Shown: in pieces, positions 54,022 to 63,582 of the stretch
Position numbering within the stretch: position 1 is the first letter of the stretch
Layout of the letters: the number at the start of each line of letters is the position of its first letter
NCBI GenBank assembly: GCA_019162745.1
Contig: JAFLLC010000029.1
Location: 1 to 64,000 of the forward strand
Source of the DNA: Deltaproteobacteria bacterium
Lineage (GTDB): Bacteria > Desulfobacterota > Desulfuromonadia > Geobacterales > Pseudopelobacteraceae
Direction: 5' to 3'
DNA: 64,000 nt
The notes under the pieces: generated by a model
Databases searched by the model: none
Seen by the model: only the letters and a program-made list of their open reading frames with translations
What the model was told of the DNA's origin: nothing
Made by a program: the position numbers and the translations under genes

Positions 54022-54627
54022 ATGAATTCTGAATTATCATCCATCATAGAGAGTCTCATCTTTACCGCAGAATCACCGCTTTCAACAGATCGAATCTGCG
54101 AGCTGCTGGACGAATTTGAGCGGGATCAGATAAAATCAGCGCTGGCTGAGACGGTTACCCATTATCAGGGGCGGGGAGGGGGTTTTGAGCTGGTCGAGGT
54201 TGCCGGAGGCTGGCAATTCAGAACCCGTCCTGCGCTTCACAGCTACGTCACCCGTCACATCAAAACCAGAACATCAAAATTTTCCCAATCAGCCCTTGAG
54301 ACCCTGGCAATCGTTGCCTACCGTCAACCGATTACCCGGGCCGAAGTCGAACATCTGCGCGGCGTTGATTGCGGTGGTGTTCTTAAGTCGCTGCTTGAAA
54401 AACATATGGTACGTATTCTGGGCAAAAAAGATATTCCAGGGCGTCCCCTGATATACGGCACATCAAAAGAATTTCTTGAAATATTCGGGCTTAAAGATTT
54501 AAAATCGTTACCAACACTCCGAGAAATTCAGGCGCTGGACGAACAGCCGCAGTATGAGCGTCAGGAGGAGTTACAACTTGAACCGGAAAGGTCTTTTCCT
54601 CTGGAGAACGTGTTGCCGTTTGAATAG
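54022..54627 (+). CDS. scpB: Segregation and condensation protein B
   Basis: ScpB dimerises on ScpA in the SMC condensin. The 201-residue protein consists of two winged helices, with SIIESLIFTAESPL near the start, the LETLAIVAYRQPITRAEVE core and DIPGRPLIYGTSKEFLE. It lies directly behind scpA; smc itself is not in the window. Confidence 0.93.
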   Translation: MNSELSSIIESLIFTAESPLSTDRICELLDEFERDQIKSALAETVTHYQGRGGGFELVEVAGGWQFRTRPALHSYVTRHIKTRTSKFSQSALETLAIVAYRQPITRAEVEHLRGVDCGGVLKSLLEKHMVRILGKKDIPGRPLIYGTSKEFLEIFGLKDLKSLPTLREIQALDEQPQYERQEELQLEPERSFPLENVLPFE

Positions 54628-54644
54628 CGGCAGGGAGGTGAATC

Positions 54645-55448
54645 ATGCAGCGACAGCCAGCCGTAGCAGGCCAATTCTACCCGGGGAGTGAAAACAAACT
54701 TCGTACAGAACTATCCCGGCTGATACCTGAGAATGAATATCCGAAACGGGTAAAGGGTATCATTTCACCTCACGCCGGGTACGTCTATTCCGGTGCGATT
54801 GCCGGCAGGGTGTTTTCACAGATTACCATACCAGAGACGGTTCTGATCATCGGGCCAAATCATCACGGAACCGGTGCCGCCGCCGCACTGTACCCCGATG
54901 GTGAATGGCTGACCCCGCTCGGCACCGTATCAATCAACTCCCGTCTCAATTCCCTTTTGCTCCGGCATACCCCCTATCTTCAGTCAGACAGCATCGCTCA
55001 TCAGAATGAACACTCCCTTGAAGTTCAGCTCCCTTTCATCCAGTATCTCCGTCCCGATGTCACGATCTCGGCGCTCTGTATTGGTCATGGCGACTATGCT
55101 CCGTTGCGCGATATCGGTGCGGGAATCGCCACTGCTATCAGGGAATATGGTGAAGATGTGCTGATCGTGGCCAGTTCGGACATGACCCATTATGAATCGG
55201 CCGCTTCGGCCCGCCATAAGGATGAAATGGCGCTTGAACGGGCGCTGGCGTTAGACGGCAAAGGACTGCTGCACGTCTGCCGCAGCCAGGGAATAACGAT
55301 GTGCGGAGTCGTGCCGGCCACTGTCATGATCGAGGCGGCTCTCCAGTTGGGTGCAACAAAAGCGGAGCTGGTGGCGTACGGCACCAGCGGCGATGTGACC
55401 GGAGACAACGATCAGGTGGTCGGTTATGCGGCAGTGATGGTATTTTAA
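54645..55448 (+). CDS. MEMO1-family protein (AmmeMemoRadiSam system B)
   Basis: The 267-residue protein has the MEMO signatures PAVAGQFYPGS, SPHAGYVYSGAIAG, IGPNHHGTG, EHSLEVQLPF and SSDMTHYES; the conserved His and Asp residues could bind a metal. In bacteria this gene is often found with an AMMECR1-domain and a radical SAM gene, but neither is here. Its function is unknown. Its stop codon overlaps the stop of the convergent sensor kinase gene. Confidence 0.87.
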   Translation: MQRQPAVAGQFYPGSENKLRTELSRLIPENEYPKRVKGIISPHAGYVYSGAIAGRVFSQITIPETVLIIGPNHHGTGAAAALYPDGEWLTPLGTVSINSRLNSLLLRHTPYLQSDSIAHQNEHSLEVQLPFIQYLRPDVTISALCIGHGDYAPLRDIGAGIATAIREYGEDVLIVASSDMTHYESAASARHKDEMALERALALDGKGLLHVCRSQGITMCGVVPATVMIEAALQLGATKAELVAYGTSGDVTGDNDQVVGYAAVMVF

Positions 55449-57943
55449 TGCTGGTTGCCAAGCGGCAGCGCAATACGGAAGGTGGTGCCGTTTGAACCTT
55501 CGCTTTCGACGGTCAGGGTTCCGTGATGCTCTTCGATAATACGCTGGGTAATTGATAACCCGAGTCCGGTACCGGCACCTTTACGGGTAAAAAAAGGCTC
55601 GAAGATCAGCGGCAGATCCTGCGATGATATCCCGGGGCCGTTATCATGGATTGTAATGCATACGACGGTATCACTGTACCCGGTTGTAACCGTGATGATT
55701 CCGCCGGATTCAAGCACCTCCAGCGCATTTTTCAGGATGTTGATCAGCGCCTGGCGGATTTTTTCGGGGTCGAATCTGAACTGCGGCAGCTCGGCGTAAG
55801 AAACATTCAGGACAACCCCCTGCTTCTCCGCCTGTCTGCGCATCAGCAGTAGAATGTCTTTTAAAATCTGCGTCAGATCAGCCTCCCTGAAAGACGTGCG
55901 TACCGGTGAAGAGTAGTTTAGCAGTGCGCTGATAAGACGCTCGACCCTCTCAATCTCCGCCAAAGCCTTGGAAAGCATCCCCCTGTCTTCCGCGTTAAAA
56001 CCCGGTTTATCGTGCAGATCATCAAGCAGCAACGAAATGCCGGTCAGGGGGTTGCGGACTTCGTGAGCGATACCGGCCGAAAGTTTGCCTAGTGACGCCA
56101 GGCGATCCAGGCGCACAGTTTCCTCGCGCAGTCGTTCCCGCTCCGTTTCATTGCGCAGCGTTACGGTCAATCCCATTTCGGCATCGGTACCAATCGGAAA
56201 CAGACCTATATCGTAATAAGCCATCTCACCATCTATCTGCCTGCTCAACGGTTCCCGCCCGTACCCGTTTTCCCCCTTCAATACAGCTGCTATCCGAGCA
56301 CAGACATCAGGCCATGCGGCAAACGCCTCATGATACTTCCTGCCAAGGCACTCAGTATCGGAAAGGAGTTCCAGTCCGACGCCGTTGACCGAGGTCAGGA
56401 TTCCGGCTGGGGAAATCGTAATAATCGCGCTGGAAATACTTTCCAGAATACTGGTCTTGAAATTGCGCTCGTCGAGGATATCGATCTGTGAGCGCTGCAG
56501 CTGGTCAAGTGTTGCCAGAAGGTTGTTTTTGCGGGTTTCCAGTTCATCTGCCATAAAGTTGAACGTTCGGCCAAGTTCGCCAATCTCGTCGGCAGAGGTG
56601 ACTGCCACACGGCTGTGGATGTCACCACCTGCAAGTCTGTGGGCACCTTCGGTCAATTGCAGGAGCGGACGGGTAATGTTGCGCGACAATCCCCAGGCTG
56701 AAAAGCCGGCCAGCAGTGCGGTGATCAGAAGAATTACTGCGCTTCTTGTCCGGTGTTGTCCCAACTGCTGGTTGATCAGGCGGCTCCCCTTGCGGGCGGC
56801 ATCCTGAAACTGGTTGAGCTGGAAGCCGATGGTGATACCGCCGAAAACGCCATGACGTGCGTAATCGCCGCTATCGTACATGATCGGTGCGAAAGCCATG
56901 ATTTTTTTTGCGCCGCCGACATTGGTGGTATCTACGAAACCGGCTTTTTGTTTTCTAACCTGGTCCGCAACCCGTGGGTAGTTGGGGTGGATAAAACCGG
57001 CGTGGTCAAGATTAAATGGTATCCGCCCGCTGTTTATGTCGGATTCGGTGGATGATTCAGAATACGGCGGGATCAGCTTTCCACCTGTATCAAGCCCCCT
57101 GATATCCCAATATTTCGGATGGGTTATGATCCATCCCTCATCATCGAACATGAAGGCATAATTGCCGCTTTTGTAGGAAGGAAACAGCGTGGAAAAGTTG
57201 TGACCCGGATCGATATGCTGGGTAAACTCCATCAGGTGACGATGGTCGAGCGAAACAACAACTACGCCGTTAAAAGTACCTCTTGCGTCAAACAGGGGGG
57301 CCGCAAAGCGGATAATACCCTGATATAATTTACCGTCAAAGGCGTGTTCCGGTTCGTCAGCGCCGTTCAGCTGATCCTGCTTCGAAACGTGGAAGCCGGT
57401 GAGGTGAGAAACATAAATTTTACCAGGTTGCGTGCGAACCCTGTTGAAATAATCTTCCGTCAGAAATTCTGTCCGGACAGGATCAGAAACATTTTTCAGT
57501 TCTGATGCGGGAACGACAAGACCATCCTTGATTACCACCTTTTCTTGGCCATCTTTATCAATTATGGCAATACTGCGGTAGAGCGGCACCAGTTCGCGTG
57601 TTTCGAGCGGAGCTGATGCGCTCCCGGTCCGGTACCAGATTTCACCCCGTCTGCTGGCATAAAAATTGAGCAGTGTTGCTTGATCCAGCTGTGAGCGGGA
57701 CAGAAAAATAAGGTCACTCTCACATTGACGCAGGAAATCAGCTGCGTTTTCAGCTATTTGAGAAGCCCGCATCTGAAGCGATTCTGACGCCTGGATATCT
57801 GCCGTTCCTCCGATTTCAGAGGTAAGGCGTGCGCTGGTTTTTTCCAGATTGAAAAACAGGATCAGCGAGGATGCTATCAATGGGAGCAATGACAGCAGCA
57901 GTGTGATAACAAGGATTTTTTTAAAGAGTGTAAGGCGTGGCAT
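55445..57943 (-). CDS. Sensor histidine kinase (dCACHE-HAMP-PAS-HisKA-HATPase)
   Basis: The 832-residue protein has a first membrane segment (about 10-31), a large periplasmic dCACHE-like region (35-395) and a second segment (401-419). HAMP (420-475), PAS (about 490-600), HisKA with phospho-accepting His627 in AGIAHEVRNPL, and a HATPase domain (NILKNALEV, DNGPGIS, GTGLGLSI) follow. The ligand is unknown. No response regulator is adjacent; a sigma-54 regulator such as the one at 17117-18496 would fit its NtrB-like catalytic part, but pairing is speculation. Confidence 0.92.
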   Translation of the reverse strand: MPRLTLFKKILVITLLLSLLPLIASSLILFFNLEKTSARLTSEIGGTADIQASESLQMRASQIAENAADFLRQCESDLIFLSRSQLDQATLLNFYASRRGEIWYRTGSASAPLETRELVPLYRSIAIIDKDGQEKVVIKDGLVVPASELKNVSDPVRTEFLTEDYFNRVRTQPGKIYVSHLTGFHVSKQDQLNGADEPEHAFDGKLYQGIIRFAAPLFDARGTFNGVVVVSLDHRHLMEFTQHIDPGHNFSTLFPSYKSGNYAFMFDDEGWIITHPKYWDIRGLDTGGKLIPPYSESSTESDINSGRIPFNLDHAGFIHPNYPRVADQVRKQKAGFVDTTNVGGAKKIMAFAPIMYDSGDYARHGVFGGITIGFQLNQFQDAARKGSRLINQQLGQHRTRSAVILLITALLAGFSAWGLSRNITRPLLQLTEGAHRLAGGDIHSRVAVTSADEIGELGRTFNFMADELETRKNNLLATLDQLQRSQIDILDERNFKTSILESISSAIITISPAGILTSVNGVGLELLSDTECLGRKYHEAFAAWPDVCARIAAVLKGENGYGREPLSRQIDGEMAYYDIGLFPIGTDAEMGLTVTLRNETERERLREETVRLDRLASLGKLSAGIAHEVRNPLTGISLLLDDLHDKPGFNAEDRGMLSKALAEIERVERLISALLNYSSPVRTSFREADLTQILKDILLLMRRQAEKQGVVLNVSYAELPQFRFDPEKIRQALINILKNALEVLESGGIITVTTGYSDTVVCITIHDNGPGISSQDLPLIFEPFFTRKGAGTGLGLSITQRIIEEHHGTLTVESEGSNGTTFRIALPLGNQH

Positions 57944-57982
57944 TCCTGCTCCAGCTGGTGCAATCCGGATTGTAATTCGACA

Positions 57983-58010
57983 ATTATAATGATACGTTGC
58001 ACGGGGTCAA
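57983..58010 (-). promoter_or_regulatory. Promoter of the sensor kinase gene
   Basis: Minus-strand TTGACC (complement of 58005-58010) and TATAAT (complement of 57983-57988) are 16 bases apart, 40 bases before the ATG. A strong sigma-70 match. Confidence 0.65.
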
Positions 58011-58101
58011 GATATCTTTCACAGACTGGATTGATACGGTTTGTGTGTCGATTTGATTCTGCCAATGATATGTGTGGAAATTCTCTGGGTGGTCACTTTC
58101 T

Positions 58102-59943
58102 ATGGGATATAAAAATCTGCAGGAATGTGTGGTTGATCTTCAGCGGCGGGGAATGCTGATCCGGATAGATGTGCCGCTTGATCCCCATCTGGAGGTCGGT
58201 GCGCTGCAGCGGCGCGTGTATCAGGCCGGGGGGCCGGCGCTGCTCTTCACAAATGCGCTCGGCTGCAGCTTTCCGCTGCTGGGCAACCTGTTCGGAACGC
58301 TGGAGCGGACCCGTTTCATCTTCCGCGATACGCTGGATGATATCCGCCGACTTGTAGAGCTCAAGATCAATCCTTTTTCCATCCTCAAAAATCCGCTAAA
58401 TATCGTCAAAGCACCCGGAGCTGCCTATCACCTCCTGCCGGATGTCACGTCAAAAGCTCCGGTACTGGAATGTTCAACGACCCTCTCGGGCCTGCCGCAG
58501 ATTGTATCATGGCCCCGGGACGGCGGTGCGTTTCTGACCCTGCCGCAGGTGTACAGTGAAAGCCCGGCAAAGCCAGGTTTTGCCAAGTCCAATCTCGGGA
58601 TGTACCGGATCCAAATTTCCGGTAACAGCTATCAAGCGGACAGACAGGTTGGACTCCACTATCAGATTCATCGCGGCATCGGCGCCCATCATGCTGAAGC
58701 TATTGTGCGGGGTGATCTTCTCCGGGTCAACACTTTTCTGGGTGGGGCACCGGCCATGACGGTCGCGGCGGTTATGCCGCTGCCGGAAGGGATGCCGGAG
58801 ATCTCGTTTGCCGGTCTGCTGGCCGGACATCGCATTCCGATGACCAGGGTTCAGGGGCATCTACCGGTATACTCCGAAGCTGATTTTTGCATCAGCGGCG
58901 TTGTTCATACCTCCAAAACCATGCCTGAAGGCCCTTTCGGCGACCACCTCGGCTATTACAGTCTGACTCACGAATTTCCTTTTATCGAGGTTGATGCGGT
59001 CTATCACCGCCGGGACGCCATCTTTCCTTTTACGACCGTCGGCCGCCCGCCGCAGGAAGATACCAGTTTCGGCGCATTCATTCACGAACTGACCGGTCCG
59101 CTGATTCCGACCGTTGTCGCCGGGGTGAAAGAGGTTCATGCCGTGGACGCCGCCGGTGTCCATCCACTCCTGCTGGCAATTGCCGCTGAACGATACGTTC
59201 CATATGCAGCCGTCCGTCAGCCGCAGGAGTTGTTGACCGTCGCCAACGCCATTCTCGGCCAGGGGCAGCTCTCGCTTGCCAAATACCTGCTGATCGCAGC
59301 ACAGGAGGACGCGCCATCCCTGCACACTCACGACATCGCCGCGTTTCTGGGGCACATCCTCGAGCGTGCCGACTGGCGCAGTTGTCTCCATTTTCAGACC
59401 GCTACCACGATCGATACCCTCGATTATAGCGGCGCCGCTCTTAACGAAGGTTCCAAAGTCGTGATCGCCTCCGCCGGTCCGGTGCGACAGGTGCTGGCAA
59501 CGGAGCTTCCCGCAGGTCTTGAACTGCCGACCGGGTTCGGACCTGCATCCGTCTGCCTGCCCGGTATTCTCGCCATTGGGGGGCCTCCTTCAGCGCAGAG
59601 GAGGGGAGAGAACGATCCGCTCCTTGATGAATTCTGCCGTTTCTACTTCGACCGTGACGTCTTTGCCGGATTCCCGCTGATCGTGATCTGCGATGACAGC
59701 TCTTTCACCGCCGCTACGCTCAACAACTTCCTCTGGACGACCTTCACCCGTTCCAATCCGGCGACCGATATCTATGGTATTCGTCCCGAAATACACGGTC
59801 GGCACTGGGGGTGCAGCGGTGCGTTGGTGATCGATGCCCGGATCAAGTCGTTCCATGCCCCGCCGCTTGTCGATGATCCTGCTGTGGAGCGCAAGCTTGA
59901 CGCGCTTGCCGCCCCTGGCGGACCGCTCCATGGAATTATCTGA
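58102..59943 (+). CDS. UbiD-family decarboxylase
   Basis: UbiD-family enzymes use prenylated FMN to decarboxylate aromatic or unsaturated acids. The 613-residue protein begins YKNLQECVVDLQRRGMLIRI and contains HYQIHRGIGAHHAE, PEGPFGDHLGYYS with the conserved catalytic Glu region, and TTVGRPPQED. It is longer than E. coli UbiD, with an extended C-terminus. The usual partner ubiX is not next to it. It could serve quinone synthesis or aromatic degradation. ATG at 58102 is chosen by similarity to family starts. Confidence 0.88.
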   Translation: MGYKNLQECVVDLQRRGMLIRIDVPLDPHLEVGALQRRVYQAGGPALLFTNALGCSFPLLGNLFGTLERTRFIFRDTLDDIRRLVELKINPFSILKNPLNIVKAPGAAYHLLPDVTSKAPVLECSTTLSGLPQIVSWPRDGGAFLTLPQVYSESPAKPGFAKSNLGMYRIQISGNSYQADRQVGLHYQIHRGIGAHHAEAIVRGDLLRVNTFLGGAPAMTVAAVMPLPEGMPEISFAGLLAGHRIPMTRVQGHLPVYSEADFCISGVVHTSKTMPEGPFGDHLGYYSLTHEFPFIEVDAVYHRRDAIFPFTTVGRPPQEDTSFGAFIHELTGPLIPTVVAGVKEVHAVDAAGVHPLLLAIAAERYVPYAAVRQPQELLTVANAILGQGQLSLAKYLLIAAQEDAPSLHTHDIAAFLGHILERADWRSCLHFQTATTIDTLDYSGAALNEGSKVVIASAGPVRQVLATELPAGLELPTGFGPASVCLPGILAIGGPPSAQRRGENDPLLDEFCRFYFDRDVFAGFPLIVICDDSSFTAATLNNFLWTTFTRSNPATDIYGIRPEIHGRHWGCSGALVIDARIKSFHAPPLVDDPAVERKLDALAAPGGPLHGII

Positions 59944-59944
59944 C

Positions 59945-60877
59945 ATGCCGACCGCTTCAATAATCACCCGCTCCCTTGCCAAATCATATGGCCAGCTTAC
60001 CGCGCTCGACTCGTTCGACCTTGAGGTGGAGCGTGGGTCCATTTTTGGTCTTCTTGGCCCGAACGGCGCCGGAAAGACCACCCTGATCCGCATTCTGACG
60101 ACTCTGATGCGCCAGAGCCGCGGTGACGCTTCCATCGAAGGATTGAATATCCTGACTTCCGGACGAGAAATTCGCTCCATGATCGGTGTGGTCTCACAGG
60201 AGAACAGCCTTGACCGCTACCTGACCGCCCGTGAAAACCTGGAACTGCATGCCCGTCTGCATGGTATGGACAAGCGGCTGTACAAGCACCGGATCGATGA
60301 GCTGCTTGAGCTTATGGGTTTGGCGGGGCGACAGAAGGATTTTCCTGACACCTTTTCTGGGGGGATGCAGCGCCGCCTCGTCATTGCCCGTGCTCTTGTG
60401 CATCAGCCGCGGGTACTGTTTCTCGATGAACCGACCACCGGTCTCGACCCGCAGTCGCGCCGGGCGGTATGGGAATATGTCCGTTCTCTTGCCGGCAGCA
60501 TGACAATATTCCTGACGACTCACTATCTGGAAGAGGCTGAGCAGCTCTGTGACCGTATCGCCATCATGGATCATGGGCGCTTGATCGCCATCGGTAGTAC
60601 CCAGGAGCTGAAGGATCGCCTGAGCGGGGCTACCGTCTACGAAATTGATTTTGTCGGGGAGGTTGCTGACCGTTATGCAGCGCTGCTCGGCTCAATGCCA
60701 TGTGTCATGGATATCAAACAGATAGAAAATAAAGTTATAGTAACACTTGAATGCTGGGAGTGTCTCTCCGAGATTGTCACCGCTCTGAACGGAGCTGCAA
60801 TCCGCCGCATATCGCTCAAGGAGAGGACGCTGGAAGAGGTCTTTATTTCGTTAACCGGCGAGAAGGTGAGGGAATGA
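59945..60877 (+). CDS. ABC transporter ATP-binding protein
   Basis: The 310-residue protein is a drug/daunorubicin-type ABC ATPase, with Walker A GLLGPNGAGKTTLIR, Q-loop VVSQENSLD, signature SGGMQRRLVIARAL, Walker B RVLFLDEPTTGLDP and the H-loop TTHYLEEAE. A C-terminal accessory domain follows. It starts one base after the UbiD gene and overlaps the permease gene by four bases, so all three form an operon. ATG at 59930 is an alternative start. Its substrate is unknown. Confidence 0.92.
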   Translation: MPTASIITRSLAKSYGQLTALDSFDLEVERGSIFGLLGPNGAGKTTLIRILTTLMRQSRGDASIEGLNILTSGREIRSMIGVVSQENSLDRYLTARENLELHARLHGMDKRLYKHRIDELLELMGLAGRQKDFPDTFSGGMQRRLVIARALVHQPRVLFLDEPTTGLDPQSRRAVWEYVRSLAGSMTIFLTTHYLEEAEQLCDRIAIMDHGRLIAIGSTQELKDRLSGATVYEIDFVGEVADRYAALLGSMPCVMDIKQIENKVIVTLECWECLSEIVTALNGAAIRRISLKERTLEEVFISLTGEKVRE

Positions 60878-61632
60878 TGTTACGAGGTTCTCTGGCAATC
60901 TGGCAGCGCGACATGCAGGTTCTACGCCGCAGCATCATCTCTGAACTGGTGGCGGTGGTTGCCTATCCGCTGACTATCTATCTGGCCTTCGGCATCGGTA
61001 TGCAGAGTTATATCGGCCTGGTGGATGGGGCGCCCTACAGCCTGTTTATCGCGCCGGGGCTGATCACGATGACCGCCGTCAACGCCGCCTATAATGAAAG
61101 CGTCTGGAGTCTCTGGTTTCATCGGAGGGTTCAGTTTACTATCGAATCGTATCGCGTCACCCCGGTTTCGATATCCGAAATTGTCATTGCCAAAATCTTC
61201 ACCGGTTTTACCCATGGCCTCATCAAGGGATGTGTCGTCGGAATAGTAATTTTTGCGATTACTCCGTTCCGTTTTCCGCTGGAGCATTTATTACAGTATC
61301 TGCTGTTTCTGATACCTGGTTCGGCGCTTTTCTCCTGCGCCGGGATCATCAGCGGCACGGTTATGGACAAGCCGGAGACCATCGGCAAGGTTGAGGCGGT
61401 GCTGGTCATGCCGTTGATCTTCATGTCCGGGCTGTTCTTCCCGCTCTCTTCCTATCCGCCGTCACTCATCTCCTGGGTGCGCGCATTGCCGACCACCGCT
61501 CTTTTTGAGGGTGCCCGCCGCGCTTTGATTGCCGGAGAGGTGTTGCCGCTATTTGCGCTGCAGGTTTCACTGTCGGCGCTGCTGGCGTTTGTCGCCGCGG
61601 TTTTTATATTCCGCTACAAGATGGCGGAGTGA
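60874..61632 (+). CDS. ABC-2 type permease
   Basis: The 252-residue membrane protein has six hydrophobic segments typical of ABC-2 export permeases (for example VVAYPLTIYLAFGIGMQSYI). The family loop at VEAVLVMPLIFMSGLFFPLS is present. It pairs with the ATPase upstream and has an ATGATG start; 60877 is equally possible. The pair should form an exporter of homodimer type, similar to NodIJ or multidrug exporters. Confidence 0.9.
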   Translation: MMLRGSLAIWQRDMQVLRRSIISELVAVVAYPLTIYLAFGIGMQSYIGLVDGAPYSLFIAPGLITMTAVNAAYNESVWSLWFHRRVQFTIESYRVTPVSISEIVIAKIFTGFTHGLIKGCVVGIVIFAITPFRFPLEHLLQYLLFLIPGSALFSCAGIISGTVMDKPETIGKVEAVLVMPLIFMSGLFFPLSSYPPSLISWVRALPTTALFEGARRALIAGEVLPLFALQVSLSALLAFVAAVFIFRYKMAE

Positions 61633-61689
61633 CGGCATCTGAACCTCACCCGCCATGCGTCTTTTTCACTTTTTTATCATGTCTCTGAT

Positions 61690-63078
61690 CTACAACCCCT
61701 CGATTTTCCAGGTTTTATAGAAGCGCCCTTTTATCTTGTTGCAGCGCAGGCAGGCCAGTGCCCGGTCGGCACTTGCCCTGAATATCGCCACGTAGGCGTT
61801 GCAATCCAGTACGTCGATCTTGCCGACCTCGCTTCCGGCAATTCCCCCCTCGCCGGTCAGGGCGCCGAGGATGTCGCCGGGGCGCAGCTTGTTTTTGCGG
61901 CCGCCGTCGATGCAGACCGTCACCATGAGGGGCGCCGGCGGGGGGCCGTTTGCCTCCGTCAGTGATGCCAGATCCCCACGGTTCATGCTGCAGCCGAGAG
62001 CGCTTTCGATCGCCTCCACCCGCCGGTTTTCGTGCGCCGTCATCAGACTCAGCGCCAACCCCTGCTCTCCGGCGCGCCCTGTACGGCCGATGCGGTGGGT
62101 ATGAATCTCCGGGTTGCGCGGCAGCTCATAGTTTATAACCGCCGTGAGCTCCTTGATGTCGAGACCGCGCGCGGCGACATCTGTGGCCACCAGCACCGAC
62201 GTACTCTTGTTGGCAAAGCGCACCAGCACCTGATCGCGCTCCCGCTGTTCCAGGTCGCCATGGATAGCCAGCGCCGCGAAGCCGACCTTGGCCAGAGCGG
62301 CGGCCACCTCCTGACACTCCACTTTGGTATTGCAGAAGACCAGGGTCGATTCGGGGCGATAATGCCTGAGAAGCCGCACTACCACTGTTGTCCGTTCATC
62401 CGGAGCCACCTCGTAGAGAACCTGCTCGATCGCGTTTTCGTCATGGGTTTCATCGACACTGACCTCGACCGGTTCGTGCTGGAGGTTCGCGCTTAACTCA
62501 GTAATCGCCGCAGGGTAGGTGGCGGAGAAGAGCAGCGTCTGTTTTTTTGGCGGGGTGGCGGCGATAATCGCGCCGATCTCTTCCTGGAAACCCATGTCGA
62601 GCATGCGGTCGGCCTCATCGAGGACGAGCGTCTGCAGGGATTCGAGATGGAGAGTCCCGCGGCGCAGGTGGTCGAGGAGGCGGCCGGGGGTGCCGACCAC
62701 CACATGGGCGCCATGTTCCAGCGAGCCGAGCTGCGGAGCAAAAGGGACGCCGCCGCAGAGGGTCAGGATCTTGATGTTGTCGGTAAAGCGGGCCAGGCGG
62801 CGTAGCTCTTTGCCGACCTGATCGGCCAGTTCGCGGGTCGGGCAGAGTACCAGCGCCTGCACGTTCGAGGAGGTTACCTCCAGGTTCGTCAGCAGGCCGA
62901 TACCGAAGGCGGCGGTCTTGCCGCTGCCGGTCTTTGCCTTGGCGATCACGTCCTTGCCGGCGAGAATCAGCGGTAGAGCGTGGGCCTGAATGGGTGTCAT
63001 CTCAGTATAACCGAGTGAAACCAGGTTTTTGAGCATGGTTGGTTTAAGGTGGAGCGCGGAAAATGCTTTTATGGTCAT
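61690..63078 (-). CDS. dbpA: DEAD-box ATP-dependent RNA helicase DbpA
   Basis: The 462-residue helicase has the Q motif GYTEMTPIQ, Walker A AKTGSGKTAA, PTRELADQV, VVGTPGRLLDH, DEAD in LVLDEADRMLD, SATYP and the HRIGRTGRAG of motif VI. The C-terminal 75 residues (KLRPGDILGALTGEGGI, VLDCNAYVAI) form the RNA-binding domain that directs DbpA to hairpin 92 of 23S rRNA. It is convergent with the ABC permease gene. Confidence 0.93.
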   Translation of the reverse strand: MTIKAFSALHLKPTMLKNLVSLGYTEMTPIQAHALPLILAGKDVIAKAKTGSGKTAAFGIGLLTNLEVTSSNVQALVLCPTRELADQVGKELRRLARFTDNIKILTLCGGVPFAPQLGSLEHGAHVVVGTPGRLLDHLRRGTLHLESLQTLVLDEADRMLDMGFQEEIGAIIAATPPKKQTLLFSATYPAAITELSANLQHEPVEVSVDETHDENAIEQVLYEVAPDERTTVVVRLLRHYRPESTLVFCNTKVECQEVAAALAKVGFAALAIHGDLEQRERDQVLVRFANKSTSVLVATDVAARGLDIKELTAVINYELPRNPEIHTHRIGRTGRAGEQGLALSLMTAHENRRVEAIESALGCSMNRGDLASLTEANGPPPAPLMVTVCIDGGRKNKLRPGDILGALTGEGGIAGSEVGKIDVLDCNAYVAIFRASADRALACLRCNKIKGRFYKTWKIEGL

Positions 63079-63582
63079 GGGGGCTCTCTTTTTGGCTGAT
63101 TCATTTATTTATTGGTTCAACGGTGCGGGAGAGGCAGTATGTCGTTATTTGAAAGGCCGGTCCAGTAAAATTGCTTGTATCGGCTTGTAAACCTGATTTA
63201 TGAAGGCTACAAAGAGAATATACGAATCAAAGGCTTTAACGCAAAGACGCTAGGCCGCGAAGACGCCAGGAGCGGCGAAAAGCTTTAAAGGGGTAAACCA
63301 AAAAAATGATTCTGGCCTTGCCTTTGATTCTCCCTTGCGTCTTCGCGCCTTGGCGCCTTGGCGTCCTTGTTTGATGCGTTGAAGAATCTGACACCATTGC
63401 ATACTGGCGCCGATTGAACAGATAAATCTGCTTGAGGTTTTGTCTGCGGAGGGGAGTAGCCGTTTATTATGTAGTAACTTTTAAAACGGCTGACCATGTT
63501 GCACCCATAGTTTTTTCCTCGACATCGGTGCAGATGGTATGGCAAAGTCCGAAAAAGAATAAAACCTTCAGGGGTGATTAAT
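63079..63582. other. Repeat-containing intergenic region
   Basis: This 504-base gap has no credible gene. It contains the GC-rich inverted repeat at 63239-63376 and an eight-base stem AGCCGTTT (about 63457-63464) / AAACGGCT (about 63484-63491), followed by the leader of the coiled-coil gene. It is the largest non-coding stretch in the window. Confidence 0.6.
63239..63376. repeat. Inverted GCGAAGACGC-type repeat
   Basis: AACGCAAAGACGC and CGCGAAGACGC (63256-63266) on the left are mirrored by GCGTCTTCGCG (63337-63347) and GGCGCCTTGGCGTCC on the right. The 11-base core is a perfect inverted repeat, with a loop of about 70 bases. Sequences of this style recur in intergenic DNA of several bacteria, as I recall. 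Confidence 0.6.

Noticed and set aside
55441-55448. Overlap of MEMO and sensor kinase genes as a sign of misannotation
   Set aside because: The two stop codons overlap in TTTTAA on opposite strands; both proteins are complete, so it is a normal tight convergent pair.
63079-63582. CRISPR array or IS remnant in the large gap
   Set aside because: No regularly spaced direct repeats, no transposase fragment and no target duplication could be seen; only an inverted repeat.
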